Shown: positions 34,867-45,075, counted from the first letter of the stretch. The stretch is DNA of 64,000 nucleotides from Oleispira sp036960605 (GCA_036960605.1 JBALXI010000026.1:5695-69694), one strand, 5' to 3'. A program made the numbers and translations. Notes: generated by a model from the sequence alone, not told the origin.

Positions 34867-36123
34867 ATGGAAATCAAACAATATATGCAAACCCTAGGTC
34901 AGCAAGCGCGCCAAGCGTCTCGAGCGATGGCTCGTGCGACGACAGGGATTAAAAACCAAGCATTATTGAACATCGCAGCGCAAATCGAAGCCAGCCGCGA
35001 AGCATTAAAGCAAGCCAATGCAAAAGACATGGCACGTGGCGAAGCAAACGGTCTAGATGCCGCATTGCTTGATCGTTTAGAATTAACCGATGGCACGATC
35101 AATACCATGCTTGAAGGTTTAAAGCAGGTTGCTGGTTTAGCAGATCCTGTGGGCGGCATTACAGATTTGAATTATCGCCCAAGTGGTATTCAAGTCGGCA
35201 AAATGCGCGTGCCTTTGGGCGTGATCGGCATCATCTATGAATCACGTCCAAACGTTACTATTGAAGCCGCCAGCTTGTGCTTAAAATCAGGTAACGCAAC
35301 CATCTTACGCGGTGGCTCAGAAGCGATTGAATCTAACCAAGCGCTTGCCGCGTGTATCGCTAAAGGGTTGGAAGAAGCTGGTTTGCCAGCCGAAGCCGTT
35401 CAAGTTATCGAAACCACCGATCGCGCTGCGGTGGGTGAAATGATCACCATGCCTGAATATGTCGATGTGATCGTACCGCGTGGTGGCAAGGGTCTAATCG
35501 AGCGTATCAGTCGCGATGCGAAAGTCGCCGTGATCAAACACCTTGATGGCATTTGCCACGTTTATATTGATGATCAAGCCGACTTCGCCAAAGCAACCAA
35601 CATTGCGATCAACTCAAAGACGCATCGCTACGGCACGTGTAATACGATGGAAACCTTATTGGTACATCAGGACATTGCCGAGCAGATATTGCCTGACCTA
35701 GCGTCGGCCTATACCGCGATTGGCGTTGAACTACGCGGCTGTGAAAAAACAATGGCGATCTTGCCGGTTGCGATCGCCGCGACTGCCGAAGATTGGGATA
35801 CTGAATACCTAGCGCCTATTTTAGCGATTAAGATCGTCGCAGATTTAGACGAGGCGATTGAGCACATCAATGCTCACGGTTCACACCATACTGATACCAT
35901 CGTCAGCGAAAACTACACCAAGTCGCGTCGCTTCTTAGTAGAAGTGGACTCAAGCTCAGTGATGATTAACGCCTCAACTCGCTTTGCTGATGGCTTTGAA
36001 TATGGTTTAGGTGCTGAAATTGGTATCTCTACTGATAAAATTCACGCCCGTGGTCCGGTAGGCCTTGATGGTCTAACGTCACAGAAATATGTCGTCTTAG
36101 GTGATGGTGAAATACGTAAGTAG
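34867..36123 (+). CDS. proA: Gamma-glutamyl phosphate reductase
   Basis: 418 residues. ProA reduces gamma-glutamyl phosphate to glutamate semialdehyde in proline synthesis. The MRVPLGVIGIIYESRPNVT block, the catalytic Cys in KTHRYGTCNTMETLL and the C-terminal TRFADGFEYGLGAEIGIST with RGPVGLDGLT are family hallmarks. Of two adjacent ATG codons (34864 and 34867) the second has better spacing to AGAGA. A frame extending to 34783 would add 28 non-family residues. Confidence 0.95.
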   Translation: MEIKQYMQTLGQQARQASRAMARATTGIKNQALLNIAAQIEASREALKQANAKDMARGEANGLDAALLDRLELTDGTINTMLEGLKQVAGLADPVGGITDLNYRPSGIQVGKMRVPLGVIGIIYESRPNVTIEAASLCLKSGNATILRGGSEAIESNQALAACIAKGLEEAGLPAEAVQVIETTDRAAVGEMITMPEYVDVIVPRGGKGLIERISRDAKVAVIKHLDGICHVYIDDQADFAKATNIAINSKTHRYGTCNTMETLLVHQDIAEQILPDLASAYTAIGVELRGCEKTMAILPVAIAATAEDWDTEYLAPILAIKIVADLDEAIEHINAHGSHHTDTIVSENYTKSRRFLVEVDSSSVMINASTRFADGFEYGLGAEIGISTDKIHARGPVGLDGLTSQKYVVLGDGEIRK

Positions 36124-36174
36124 CCGTACTGTTGCACTATTTACTGATGACTATCTATTTATGACGATTTATTT

Positions 36175-36831
36175 ATGAGCAAGCACATTGCACTATTAGG
36201 CGGCACCTTCGATCCCATTCATATCGGGCATTTAAGAATAGCCGTCGAATTGCGGTTAGCAGGATTTGATGAAGTTCGCCTCATTCCTAATAGTGTACCG
36301 CCGCATCGTGAACAACCAAAAGCCAGTGCGCAACAGCGTCTGGCGATGGTGGAACTTGCTTGTGAACAGCTTGCACAGCAAGGGATGGCGGGCATTGTAG
36401 CCGACGATATTGAACTCAAGCGTGAACAGCCGAGCTACAGTATCGCGACCTTAGAATTGCTTCGTCAGTCGTTACCCAAAGAGACCGCGTTAAGCTGGGT
36501 GATTGGCGATGATGCGTGGGAATCGATCCACAGCTGGCATCGAATTAACGAATTTTTACCGCTAGCAAACCTAGTAATTATCAACCGAGGTCATGAAAAT
36601 CAGTTCTTGGTCGATACATTACAAGCCCAATGGCTGAAAGAACACGCCACAGAGCTGGATAATTTGTTAGAATGCACAAATGGAAGTCTAATTCGCCTCA
36701 ATTGGCGCTTATTAGATGTATCTGCAACCTATTTGCGCAGCTTATTAGCGCAGGGCCAAGGGGCTCAGTTATTGACCCCAGATGTCGTTTTAAACTACAT
36801 CGCAGAGCACCAACTTTATCAACTTGACTGA
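36175..36831 (+). CDS. nadD: Nicotinate-nucleotide adenylyltransferase
   Basis: 218 residues. NadD adenylates nicotinate mononucleotide in NAD synthesis. The nucleotidyl-transferase motif GGTFDPIHIGHLRIA is at the N-terminus and VSATYLRSLLAQGQ holds the C-terminal S-A-T-x-x-R motif. It is followed by rsfS and rlmH in the usual gammaproteobacterial order. ATG 36175. Confidence 0.95.
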   Translation: MSKHIALLGGTFDPIHIGHLRIAVELRLAGFDEVRLIPNSVPPHREQPKASAQQRLAMVELACEQLAQQGMAGIVADDIELKREQPSYSIATLELLRQSLPKETALSWVIGDDAWESIHSWHRINEFLPLANLVIINRGHENQFLVDTLQAQWLKEHATELDNLLECTNGSLIRLNWRLLDVSATYLRSLLAQGQGAQLLTPDVVLNYIAEHQLYQLD

Positions 36832-36850
36832 AAGCCATAGCGAAGACTCA

Positions 36851-37219
36851 ATGCAAACTGAAGAAATTAAAAAATTAGTTATCAACGCCCTAGAAAACAT
36901 GAAGGCTAAAGACATCACAGTAATTGATGTAAAAGGCCGTTCTTCGGTAACTGATTACATGATCTTAGCGACTGGTACGTCAAAAAAGCACGCACAAGCT
37001 GTATGTGATAATGCTTCTACCGACGCAAAAGCCCAAGGCCTAAAGCCATTAGGTGCAGAAGGTCGTGATTCATCTGACTGGATGCTATTGGATCTAGGCG
37101 ATGTAATCGTTCATGTAATGACTGAACAAGCACGTCACTTCTACGACCTAGAACGCCTATGGGGCGAGCCTAGCACTGAGAAGAATACCGATCTAAGTGC
37201 AGAATTAGGCGCAAAATAA
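36851..37219 (+). CDS. rsfS: Ribosome silencing factor RsfS
   Basis: 122 residues from ATG 36851. RsfS binds ribosomal protein uL14 and blocks subunit joining when nutrients are short. VIDVKGRSSVTDYMILATGTS and EGRDSSDWMLLDLGDVIVHVM are the family blocks. A TTG at 36824 inside nadD could extend it by nine residues, but ATG fits the family start. It lies between nadD and rlmH. Confidence 0.94.
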   Translation: MQTEEIKKLVINALENMKAKDITVIDVKGRSSVTDYMILATGTSKKHAQAVCDNASTDAKAQGLKPLGAEGRDSSDWMLLDLGDVIVHVMTEQARHFYDLERLWGEPSTEKNTDLSAELGAK

Positions 37220-37264
37220 TTCATAGCCAATAACTCTTAAAGCTCTTTAGAGAGAAAGATTACT

Positions 37265-37732
37265 ATGAAATTGCGTTTATTAGCCGTCGGTCAAAAGATG
37301 CCATCGTGGGTAGAGCAAGGCTATAAAGAATATGCCAAGCGCCTACCTTCTGATTGCAACTTAGAGCTGGTGGAGCTAGCCAGTGGTCACCGAGGTAAAA
37401 GTACCTCAGTCACCAAGGTTAAGCAGCAAGAAGGCGAAATGCTGTTAAAAGCAATCAAACCACAAGAGTGGGTGGTTGCTTTAGACGTAAAAGGCAAACC
37501 TTGGAGCACCGAACAGCTGAGCGAGCAATTAGCCGGCTGGAGAATGGATGGTAAAGACATCTGTTTATTGATTGGTGGTCCAGATGGTATGAGTGATGAA
37601 GTAATGGCGCGCGCGAATCAGCGTTGGTCATTATCAAATTTAACCTTGCCACATCCCCTCGTCCGTATTGTAATGGCAGAGCAGGTTTATCGCGCATGGA
37701 CGATACTGCAAAATCATCCGTATCATAAATAA
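37265..37732 (+). CDS. rlmH: 23S rRNA (pseudouridine1915-N3)-methyltransferase RlmH
   Basis: A 155-residue SPOUT-knot methyltransferase that modifies helix 69 of 23S rRNA. KLRLLAVGQKMPSWV at the start, the SAM-site segment LLIGGPDGM, and the C-terminal LPHPLVRIVMAEQVYRAW with the HPYHK end match the family. ATG 37265 is preceded by AGAGAGAAAG. Confidence 0.96.
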   Translation: MKLRLLAVGQKMPSWVEQGYKEYAKRLPSDCNLELVELASGHRGKSTSVTKVKQQEGEMLLKAIKPQEWVVALDVKGKPWSTEQLSEQLAGWRMDGKDICLLIGGPDGMSDEVMARANQRWSLSNLTLPHPLVRIVMAEQVYRAWTILQNHPYHK

Positions 37733-37783
37733 GTTGCTACTAAATTTAAGCGCTAATAATAATAACTAAGCGAGAGTCATTGA

Positions 37784-39622
37784 ATGTGGGGTAATTCGTT
37801 CAGGGATAGAATGGCAGAGCAGAGACTGTTTCGCAGTCGTGCCATATTCATGACGATCTTCATCTTCGTTTTGCTTTGTATACTTGGCAGTCGTATCGCT
37901 TTTTTACAAATCGTCGAACATCAAAAATACCAAGATCTCTCCGAAAATAACCGTATCCAATTAAGGCCCATTGCGCCGACTCGTGGCTTAATCTACGATC
38001 GTAACGGCATTTTATTGGCCGAAAATATTCCCAGCTACAGCCTAACCTTAGTTAAAGAACGGGTTAATGATATTGATCAAACCATCGACTATTTAAAAAC
38101 GTTAATTGATATCAGCGAACGTGATGAAGAACAGTTTCGCAAACGTTTGAAATACAGCCGCCGTCCGTATGCCCCTATCGTCGTTAAATATAAATTAGAT
38201 GAAGAAGAAATTGCCCAAGTCATGGTTAATCGCTTTTATCTGCCCGGTATCGATGTGGAAGCACGCTTAGTGCGTCATTATCCAGAAGCCGAAACCTCCG
38301 TTCATGCCGTAGGGTATGTCGGTAGAATTAATGAAAAAGAAGCCCAACGCTTAGATAAAAAACAATATCGAGCGACCGAGCATGTTGGCAAGCTGGGTAT
38401 AGAGCGTCGCTATGAAACTGAATTGCATGGCCAAGTGGGTTATCAAAAAGTCGAGACCAATGCCCGCGGTCGAATTTTACGGATTATCGAACAAGTCGAT
38501 CCTGTACCAGGCAAAGACTTAGTTTTACATCTTGATCAGCGTTTGCAGCAAGCCGCCGCAAAAGCCATGAAAGGTTATCGCGGCGCTGTGGTCGCGATCG
38601 ATGTCGCTACCGGGGGCATTTTAGCTCAGTACAGCAACCCCAGTTATGATCCTAATTCGTTCGTTACCGGCATCTCTCATAAAGAATACTCGGGCTTGCG
38701 TAATAATCCCGACCTGCCTTTATTTAATCGCGCGATACGCGGCCAATACCCCCCGGCCTCGACTTTAAAGCCCTTTCTTGGTTTATCTTTTTTAGACGCG
38801 AATGCGGTTACTTGGCAAGACAAGGTTGATGATAACGGTTGGTATAAACTAGAAAATGATGATCGTTTATACCGCGACTGGAAGCGCACAGGCCATGGTC
38901 ACGTAAATCTTCATGACGCCATTATGGAATCGTGTGATACCTATTTTTATGATGCGGCGTTTAAAACCACGGTGGATAACATCTCACCTTTTTTAGCGAA
39001 ATTTGGTTTTGGTCGAAACATGACGTATGACGTACCGAATGCGTTATCCGGCTTGTTACCTGATCGCGAATGGAAAAAGAAAAAACGCCGCCGCTCTTGG
39101 TACGCCGGTGATACCTTAAATTTGGGTATTGGTCAGGGCTTCATGTTAGCCACCCCGATGCAACTGGCGACCGCCACCGCGGTGTTAGCGTCCAAAGGAA
39201 AATGGCATACCCCACGCTTAATGGATACCTTAGCTGGAGAAAGCCAAATCGATGATAGCAACGCGCTTGACGATATCATCTTAAAAGATCCAAAAGATTG
39301 GGATGGCATGTTCAAAGCCATGGCGGCCGTAGTCACCGGACGCAGAGGAACGGCACGAGGCCTGCGTCGTAATTTGAATTTCAGCATGGCAGCAAAAACC
39401 GGAACCTCGCAAGTTGTCAGTATTGCTCAGCATGAAGAATACGATTCAGAAACCTTGGCAGAGCGAAACCGCGATCATGCTTTGTTCATTGCTTTTGCCC
39501 CACTTGAAAACCCCAGTATCGCTATTGCCGTTGTTGTCGAAAACGGCGAGTCAGCAGGGCGCACCGCAGGGCCCGTTGCGAAAGCGGTTATGCAAGAATA
39601 CTTGTCAGGAGCACAAGGCTAA
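37784..39622 (+). CDS. mrdA: Penicillin-binding protein 2 (elongasome transpeptidase)
   Basis: 612 residues. A cytoplasmic N-terminus and one transmembrane helix (about 23-45) precede the dimerisation region (RPIAPTRGLIYDRNG) and the transpeptidase domain. The acylated Ser lies in PASTLKPFLG (STLK), SCD in ESCDTYFYDA is the SxN-type motif, and KTGTSQ the third. PBP2 cross-links side-wall peptidoglycan with RodA. Its stop and the rodA start overlap (TAATG). ATG 37784 is used; Met at 37811 is a possible alternative. Confidence 0.96.
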   Translation: MWGNSFRDRMAEQRLFRSRAIFMTIFIFVLLCILGSRIAFLQIVEHQKYQDLSENNRIQLRPIAPTRGLIYDRNGILLAENIPSYSLTLVKERVNDIDQTIDYLKTLIDISERDEEQFRKRLKYSRRPYAPIVVKYKLDEEEIAQVMVNRFYLPGIDVEARLVRHYPEAETSVHAVGYVGRINEKEAQRLDKKQYRATEHVGKLGIERRYETELHGQVGYQKVETNARGRILRIIEQVDPVPGKDLVLHLDQRLQQAAAKAMKGYRGAVVAIDVATGGILAQYSNPSYDPNSFVTGISHKEYSGLRNNPDLPLFNRAIRGQYPPASTLKPFLGLSFLDANAVTWQDKVDDNGWYKLENDDRLYRDWKRTGHGHVNLHDAIMESCDTYFYDAAFKTTVDNISPFLAKFGFGRNMTYDVPNALSGLLPDREWKKKKRRRSWYAGDTLNLGIGQGFMLATPMQLATATAVLASKGKWHTPRLMDTLAGESQIDDSNALDDIILKDPKDWDGMFKAMAAVVTGRRGTARGLRRNLNFSMAAKTGTSQVVSIAQHEEYDSETLAERNRDHALFIAFAPLENPSIAIAVVVENGESAGRTAGPVAKAVMQEYLSGAQG

Positions 39623-40767
39623 TGGCAGGAACAGATTTTAGTCGTCAAATGAATGATAACGGAGACCAAGATGGTTTTCAGTTCAGTCAATTTCTTTCCA
39701 AGCGTTTTCATATCGACTTGCCGCTGTTTTTATTGTTATTACTGTTGTGTGGTAGTGGCTTACTGATTCTCTACAGTGCGAGTGGTCAGGGGTTGGCCAT
39801 GGTACAAAAGCAAGCACTTCATTATCTAATCGGTTTCACCGCGCTCTTGGTTGCGGCACAAATACCGCCGCGACTTTATCAATTGTTGGCGCCTTGGGCT
39901 TATCTTTTAGGGGTGCTCGCACTCATAGGTGTGCTGGTGCTGGGAGTATCGGGCAAGGGTGCTCAACGCTGGTTAGCCATTCCTGGACTGCCTAGATTTC
40001 AGCCTTCAGAATTAATGAAATTAGCGCTGCCGTTATTGATTGCCTGGTACCTCGCAACCAAAGGTTCACCGCCTAAATTATTTACCTTAGCCAAAGCCAT
40101 GATTTTAATTGCCATTCCTTTGGTGCTTATCTTAAAGCAGCCTGATTTAGGAACGTCTATTTTAATCGGAGCCTCGGGTATTCTGGTATTATTTTTTGCC
40201 GGTATGCCTTGGTGGCTGATCTTTTCTATGATTAGCATCGTTGCCGCCTGTGCACCACTGATGTGGTTTTTCGTCATGCATGCTTATCAGAAGCAGCGCG
40301 TATTAACCTTTATAAATCCTGAGAGTGATCCGCTAGGGTCGGGTTGGAACATCATTCAATCAAAAACAGCGATTGGCTCGGGTGGCATTGAAGGAAAAGG
40401 TTGGCTGCAAGGAACTCAATCGCAACTCGAGTTTCTACCCGAGAGCCATACCGATTTTATTATTGCGGTATTAGCGGAAGAGTTGGGTCTTATTGGCGTA
40501 TTGTTTTTATTAACCGTGTACTTTCTAATCATCATGCGCGGCTTATATTTAGCGTCGGTTTGTCCGTCGTTATTTGGTCGCTTGTTATCAGGCAGTTTAA
40601 TCGTAACCTTCTTTATTTATGTATTTGTGAATATAGGTATGGTTAGTGGCTTATTGCCTGTGGTCGGAGTGCCCTTACCTCTGGTAAGCTGGGGCGGTAC
40701 ATCGGTGGTCAGTTTATTAGCCGGTTTCGGCATCATGATGTCGATGCATACGCATAAGCTCAAATAG
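39622..40767 (+). CDS. rodA: Peptidoglycan glycosyltransferase RodA
   Basis: A 381-residue SEDS-family polymerase with about ten membrane helices. FQPSELMKLALPLLIAWYL, LKQPDLGTSILI, and the extracytoplasmic LPESHTDFIIAVLAEELG block holding the catalytic Asp are family marks; the GVPLPLVSWGGTSVVSLL end is typical. It polymerises lipid II in the elongation complex with PBP2. It carries about 25 extra polar residues at the N-terminus compared with E. coli RodA. Confidence 0.96.
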   Translation: MAGTDFSRQMNDNGDQDGFQFSQFLSKRFHIDLPLFLLLLLLCGSGLLILYSASGQGLAMVQKQALHYLIGFTALLVAAQIPPRLYQLLAPWAYLLGVLALIGVLVLGVSGKGAQRWLAIPGLPRFQPSELMKLALPLLIAWYLATKGSPPKLFTLAKAMILIAIPLVLILKQPDLGTSILIGASGILVLFFAGMPWWLIFSMISIVAACAPLMWFFVMHAYQKQRVLTFINPESDPLGSGWNIIQSKTAIGSGGIEGKGWLQGTQSQLEFLPESHTDFIIAVLAEELGLIGVLFLLTVYFLIIMRGLYLASVCPSLFGRLLSGSLIVTFFIYVFVNIGMVSGLLPVVGVPLPLVSWGGTSVVSLLAGFGIMMSMHTHKLK

Positions 40768-40919
40768 ATTTTGAAACATGCGATTGAAAAGAAGGGTAAA
40801 TCGAATAGAGAAGTCAGTGCTTTCGGTTTAACTTAGATCGCAGTATTTTAGATGTATATATTTTAATTTTTTAGACAATGCCACGTTAGATAATTGTTAC
40901 CAGATTTAGGGAAAGCAGA

Positions 40920-41912
40920 GTGATAGACAGAATTAAGCAAAAAACAAAGAAAAGTGGCCTGGCTATATTGCTAGCCGGTTGCTCTTTATTGGCCAGCTAC
41001 AGTATCAGCGCAAACTATGCCGAGCATGAACGTTTTGATGAGTTCGCCAGCGAACTTGAAGCCGAACACGGCATTAAGCCGGCACAAACTAAAATCTGGT
41101 TAGAGCAGTCAGTCCGTTTAGAGTCTGTATTAAAAGCCATTTCTCGTCCTGCTGAAAAAACTAAAACCTGGGCTGACTATCGCAAAATTTTCTTAACAGA
41201 AAAGCGCATTAGCCAAGGTAAGCAGTTCTTAATTGATAATGCCGAACTGTTAGAAAAAGCAGAACAAGAATTCGGTGTGCCAAAAGAAGTTATCGGTGCA
41301 ATTATTGGTGTCGAAACTTTTTATGGTAAGCGCCAAGGTAGCTACCGAGTATTAGATTCACTGTCGACGCTAGCGTTCGATTATCCAAAGCGTTCTCTTT
41401 TCTGGCGTGAGCTAAAACACTTCTTTGTCATGAGCCAAGAACAACATGTTAAGCCAGGTGAAGTAAAAGGATCGTATGCCGGCGCAATGGGTTATGGCCA
41501 GTTCATTCCTAGTAGCTACCGTGCCTATGCCATTGATTATGATAACGATGGCTTAAAAGACTTATGGACCAATAAGGCCGATGCCATTGGCAGTGTGGCA
41601 AATTACTTTAAACGTCATGGCTGGAAAAAAGATCAAGCCGTGACTCAGCGTGTTCGCGTTACTGGTGATAAGTATCAAGACGCTGTGAATGATCGACTAA
41701 AGCCAAAATGGAACGTCAGTGAATTAAAAGCCCTAGGGGTTACCCCAACCAAAGACGTTGCGGATGACGCAAGTGCAACACTGGTGAAATTGATCGGTGA
41801 AAACGGCGCTGAGTTCTGGCTGGGTAATCATAACTTTTACGTTATTACTCGCTACAACCACAGTCGTATGTACGCCATGGCCGTTCACCAGCTGAGCCAA
41901 GCCATTAAATAA
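40920..41912 (+). CDS. mltB: Lytic murein transglycosylase B
   Basis: 330 residues with an N-terminal signal (about 12-32). The catalytic Glu is in AIIGVETFYGKRQGSYRVLD; MGYGQFIPSSYRAYAIDYDND and VANYFKRHGW follow, as in the SltB1/MltB family. The enzyme cleaves the MurNAc-GlcNAc bond to a 1,6-anhydro product. The stretch AGCSLL at about 19-23 could be a lipobox. Start is GTG 40920. Confidence 0.92.
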   Translation: MIDRIKQKTKKSGLAILLAGCSLLASYSISANYAEHERFDEFASELEAEHGIKPAQTKIWLEQSVRLESVLKAISRPAEKTKTWADYRKIFLTEKRISQGKQFLIDNAELLEKAEQEFGVPKEVIGAIIGVETFYGKRQGSYRVLDSLSTLAFDYPKRSLFWRELKHFFVMSQEQHVKPGEVKGSYAGAMGYGQFIPSSYRAYAIDYDNDGLKDLWTNKADAIGSVANYFKRHGWKKDQAVTQRVRVTGDKYQDAVNDRLKPKWNVSELKALGVTPTKDVADDASATLVKLIGENGAEFWLGNHNFYVITRYNHSRMYAMAVHQLSQAIK

Positions 41913-41949
41913 TTCATTAAGCCCTTTATAAATCGTTTATTAAACCATT

Positions 41950-42735
41950 ATGAATCGTGTTATTTCCCCTAGGCTGATCGCACTGATCAGTCTTTTTATT
42001 ATCAGCTTAGTGCAATTGAGCGGCTGCAGTACAGGCCGCTATCAGCACGATCAAGACTTCATTCCCAACCCGATACTGGATCCTGCGGCGCTAAAAGATG
42101 CCGAAGTAAAAATAGAGCCACTGAGCTCAATGGGAAACCCAAAACGCTATACCGTATTGGGCAAAGAATATGCAGTGATGACCGAGGCCGCGGGCTTTAA
42201 ACAACAAGGTTTTGCCTCTTGGTACGGCATGAAATTTCACGGCCATGCCACCTCGAATGGTGAAATCTACGACGTCTATCAAATGACCGCCGCACATAAA
42301 ACATTACCGCTACCCAGCTACGTAAAAGTCACCCGCACTGATACCCAAGAATCCGTGGTGGTGCGCGTGAACGATCGTGGGCCATTCCATGAAGGCCGCA
42401 TCATTGACCTCTCATACTCAGCCGCGGTTAAGCTCGGAATTCATAAGTCAGGAACCGCTGCAGTGACAATGGAAGTGATCTCAACGCCGACACAAGGCCC
42501 TGAGAAATGGCTGCAAGTTACCGCGCTAAGCAACGAACAATCCGCCAAGATACTGCAGCAAAAGCTACAAACATTGCAGCAGTGGCCAGTCGCGGTTACC
42601 AGTAATGAAAAGCGCAGCTTACACAAGGTACGAATCGGACCTATTCCAGCAGGGCAGGCCACCGAAAAAGTCATTACCATTTTGCAAAAAAATGAATTGC
42701 CGAATCCGCTTGAGCTAGCCGCACATCAGCTATGA
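41950..42735 (+). CDS. rlpA: Septal/wall-associated lipoprotein RlpA with SPOR domain
   Basis: 261 residues. Lipobox LSGC (Cys about 26), a double-psi beta-barrel (about 90-178, FASWYGMKFHGHATSNGE and VRVNDRGPFHEGRIIDLSY) and a C-terminal SPOR domain (about 183-258). RlpA in Pseudomonas is a lytic transglycosylase that acts on denuded glycan and localises by SPOR. It lies 37 bases after mltB. Confidence 0.94.
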   Translation: MNRVISPRLIALISLFIISLVQLSGCSTGRYQHDQDFIPNPILDPAALKDAEVKIEPLSSMGNPKRYTVLGKEYAVMTEAAGFKQQGFASWYGMKFHGHATSNGEIYDVYQMTAAHKTLPLPSYVKVTRTDTQESVVVRVNDRGPFHEGRIIDLSYSAAVKLGIHKSGTAAVTMEVISTPTQGPEKWLQVTALSNEQSAKILQQKLQTLQQWPVAVTSNEKRSLHKVRIGPIPAGQATEKVITILQKNELPNPLELAAHQL

Positions 42736-42849
42736 TGCTGGTTATAAAGGCGATAGCTGTTCAGATTTAGCACAATAGTGATGGAGCTGTTACAATGCGC
42801 CATTCTATTTTCATCCTATTCACCGATCTAATATTCAAATTATATTCTT

Positions 42850-44025
42850 ATGATGATTCGCCAAATTTTTAAAGCCAGTATCGCCGCAGTAATCAGCTTT
42901 ACCTGCGCACTTTCAGTCGCTCAAGCCGACTCCGTTATTATTCCAAAGCCTCCTGTTCTTAACGCCACAGCCTACGTATTAATGGACGCGGCAAGCGGTG
43001 CAATACTTGTTCAAAAGAATGCCGATAAGCGTTTACCGCCGGCTAGTATGACCAAGATGATGACCAGCTACTTAGCGACGCACGAACTTGCCTTGGGTAA
43101 CTTAAACGAACAAGACCAAGTGCCTGTCAGTATAAAAGCCTGGAAAATGGGCGGTTCCAAAATGTTCATCCGCGAAGGTCGCGATGTCGCACTGATTGAT
43201 CTTATTAAAGGCGTCATCATCCAATCAGGAAATGATGCCAGTATCGCCGTATCAGAATACGTTGCCGGTTCAGAAGACGCCTTTGTCGATCTTATGAATC
43301 AACATACTCAACGCATGGGAATGGATAATACTCAATTTCAAAATGCCACTGGCTGGCCGGCAAAAAATCACTTTTCAAGTGCCCACGATATGGCCATTCT
43401 AGCGCAAGCGATCATCAACGATCATCCAGAATACTACTCACTGTATAAAGAAAAATATTTCGAATTTAATAAGATTCGCCAACCCAATCGCAATAAGCTT
43501 TTATGGCGTGACCCGAGTGTCGATGGTTTAAAAACAGGGCATACCGACGAAGCCGGTTTTTGTTTAACCGCTTCTGCTAAACGTAATGGCATGCGCTTAA
43601 TCGCCGTTGTTATGGGCACCAACAGTGAAAATGCTCGCGCTACAGAAACACAAAAATTATTAACTTACGGCTTCCGCTACTTTGAAACGCATCGTCTATA
43701 CGAAGCCGGTGCCAGCATTAAAACCTTACCGGTATGGTACGGTGAAGAAACTCAGTTTGACGTCGGCATCACAGACGACCTTTACATCACCATTGCACGT
43801 GGCGCTAAAGAACAACTGCAGGTTGAAACTCTGACCAACGAATTCATTGAAGCGCCACTTAAAACAAGCGAAAGCCAAGGGTCTTTGACCATTCGCTTAA
43901 ACGACAAAGTATTAGCAGAACGTCCACTGGTTGCATTAACTGATGTGACCGAGGCAGGCTTCTTCAGCCGCCTATGGGATGGAATTAAGCTATTCTTTAT
44001 AAAGTTGCTAGGTGGCGAAGGTTAG
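42850..44025 (+). CDS. dacA: D-alanyl-D-alanine carboxypeptidase (PBP5/6 type)
   Basis: 391 residues. A signal peptide (about 1-27) leads to a penicillin-binding domain with PPASMTKMMT (SxxK), QSGNDASI (SxN) and KTGHTDEAG (KTG). A beta-rich C-terminal domain and an amphipathic helix LWDGIKLFFIKLLGGEG attach it to the inner membrane. It trims pentapeptides in the wall. ATG 42850. Confidence 0.96.
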   Translation: MMIRQIFKASIAAVISFTCALSVAQADSVIIPKPPVLNATAYVLMDAASGAILVQKNADKRLPPASMTKMMTSYLATHELALGNLNEQDQVPVSIKAWKMGGSKMFIREGRDVALIDLIKGVIIQSGNDASIAVSEYVAGSEDAFVDLMNQHTQRMGMDNTQFQNATGWPAKNHFSSAHDMAILAQAIINDHPEYYSLYKEKYFEFNKIRQPNRNKLLWRDPSVDGLKTGHTDEAGFCLTASAKRNGMRLIAVVMGTNSENARATETQKLLTYGFRYFETHRLYEAGASIKTLPVWYGEETQFDVGITDDLYITIARGAKEQLQVETLTNEFIEAPLKTSESQGSLTIRLNDKVLAERPLVALTDVTEAGFFSRLWDGIKLFFIKLLGGEG

Positions 44026-44065
44026 TTAAAGCTTAACGCCTTAGAACAGAGATAGGTAAGTAGTC

Positions 44066-44386
44066 ATGAAAATGCCAATTAAAAGTACCCTACCAAAGGG
44101 TGCTCTTGCTGGAAAGAAGGCGGAAGACGCGCCAAAAATTGAATTCCCCTGTGCCGATTACCCCATTAAGGTTATTGGTCAGAGTATTGCGGGTTACGAT
44201 ACCATCATCATCGAAGTGATGCGCCGCTATGACCCGAGTCTGGACATTAGTAAAGTCCACGCGAAAGACAGTGCGAAAGGCAGCTTTCGATCGATCACTC
44301 TTTACATCGTCGCAACGGGTGCCGATCAGCTAGAAAAACTGCACGTAGAGTTAAAGTCGCTGGAATGCGTAAAAATGGTGATGTAA
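44066..44386 (+). CDS. ybeD: YbeD-family (DUF493) protein
   Basis: 106 residues with an ACT-like ferredoxin fold; FPCADYPIKVIGQSIAG and HAKDSAKGSFRSITLYI are the family blocks. YbeD sits between dacA and lipB in E. coli and here too; its role is not firmly known. Stop and the lipB start overlap by one base. Confidence 0.92.
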   Translation: MKMPIKSTLPKGALAGKKAEDAPKIEFPCADYPIKVIGQSIAGYDTIIIEVMRRYDPSLDISKVHAKDSAKGSFRSITLYIVATGADQLEKLHVELKSLECVKMVM

Positions 44387-45075
44387 TGACCGACTCAGTA
44401 CTCATCGTGCGGGACTTTTATGAGCAAGGCCTGTTGGACTATCACCAAACGCACGAGAAAATGCTTCATTTCACCCAAAATAGAAATGAAGATACGGCCG
44501 ACGAAATTTGGCTGCTGCAACATCAAAGAGTCTTTACCCAAGGCCAAGCAGGCAAGCCAGAACACGTTCTATTTGCTGGCGATATTCCCGTTGTACAAAG
44601 TGATCGCGGCGGACAAGTAACCTACCATGGCCCAGGCCAATTGGTGGTTTACTTGATGATCGATATCAAGCGCAAAAACTGGGGGCCAAGGCAACTGGTA
44701 AGCGCGATTGAAAATGCACTAGTAGCCACGCTCAAAGACTACGATATTGATAGCTCGCCGAAAAAAGATGCGCCCGGCGTGTACGTAAATTATCTCACCG
44801 ACAGTATAAAAAGTGATGCGAAGATCGCCTCATTAGGTTTACGAATTAAGCAAGGTCGATCCTTTCATGGATTGGCATTAAACATCGATATGGACATGGA
44901 ACCCTTCCTGCGCATCAACCCTTGTGGTTACGCAGGTCTGGCAATGACACAAATGGCAACTGAACTAGCCGGCAAAGAGGCACAAAAAGTGACTTTTTTG
45001 GACGTTAGTACCAAGTTAAGGCATCACTTAAGCCAATGCTTGCAGTATACTAGCCACATCGAACTTCCCGCATAA
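44386..45075 (+). CDS. lipB: Octanoyl-[acyl-carrier-protein] protein octanoyltransferase
   Basis: 229 residues from ATG 44386, which overlaps the ybeD TAA. LipB moves octanoyl from ACP to lipoyl domains. SDRGGQVTYHGPGQLVVYL, the catalytic Lys in IASLGLRIKQGRSFHGLAL and the catalytic Cys in NPCGYAGLAMTQM are present. A frame reading back to 44365 adds seven residues within ybeD and is less likely. Confidence 0.95.
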   Translation: MTDSVLIVRDFYEQGLLDYHQTHEKMLHFTQNRNEDTADEIWLLQHQRVFTQGQAGKPEHVLFAGDIPVVQSDRGGQVTYHGPGQLVVYLMIDIKRKNWGPRQLVSAIENALVATLKDYDIDSSPKKDAPGVYVNYLTDSIKSDAKIASLGLRIKQGRSFHGLALNIDMDMEPFLRINPCGYAGLAMTQMATELAGKEAQKVTFLDVSTKLRHHLSQCLQYTSHIELPA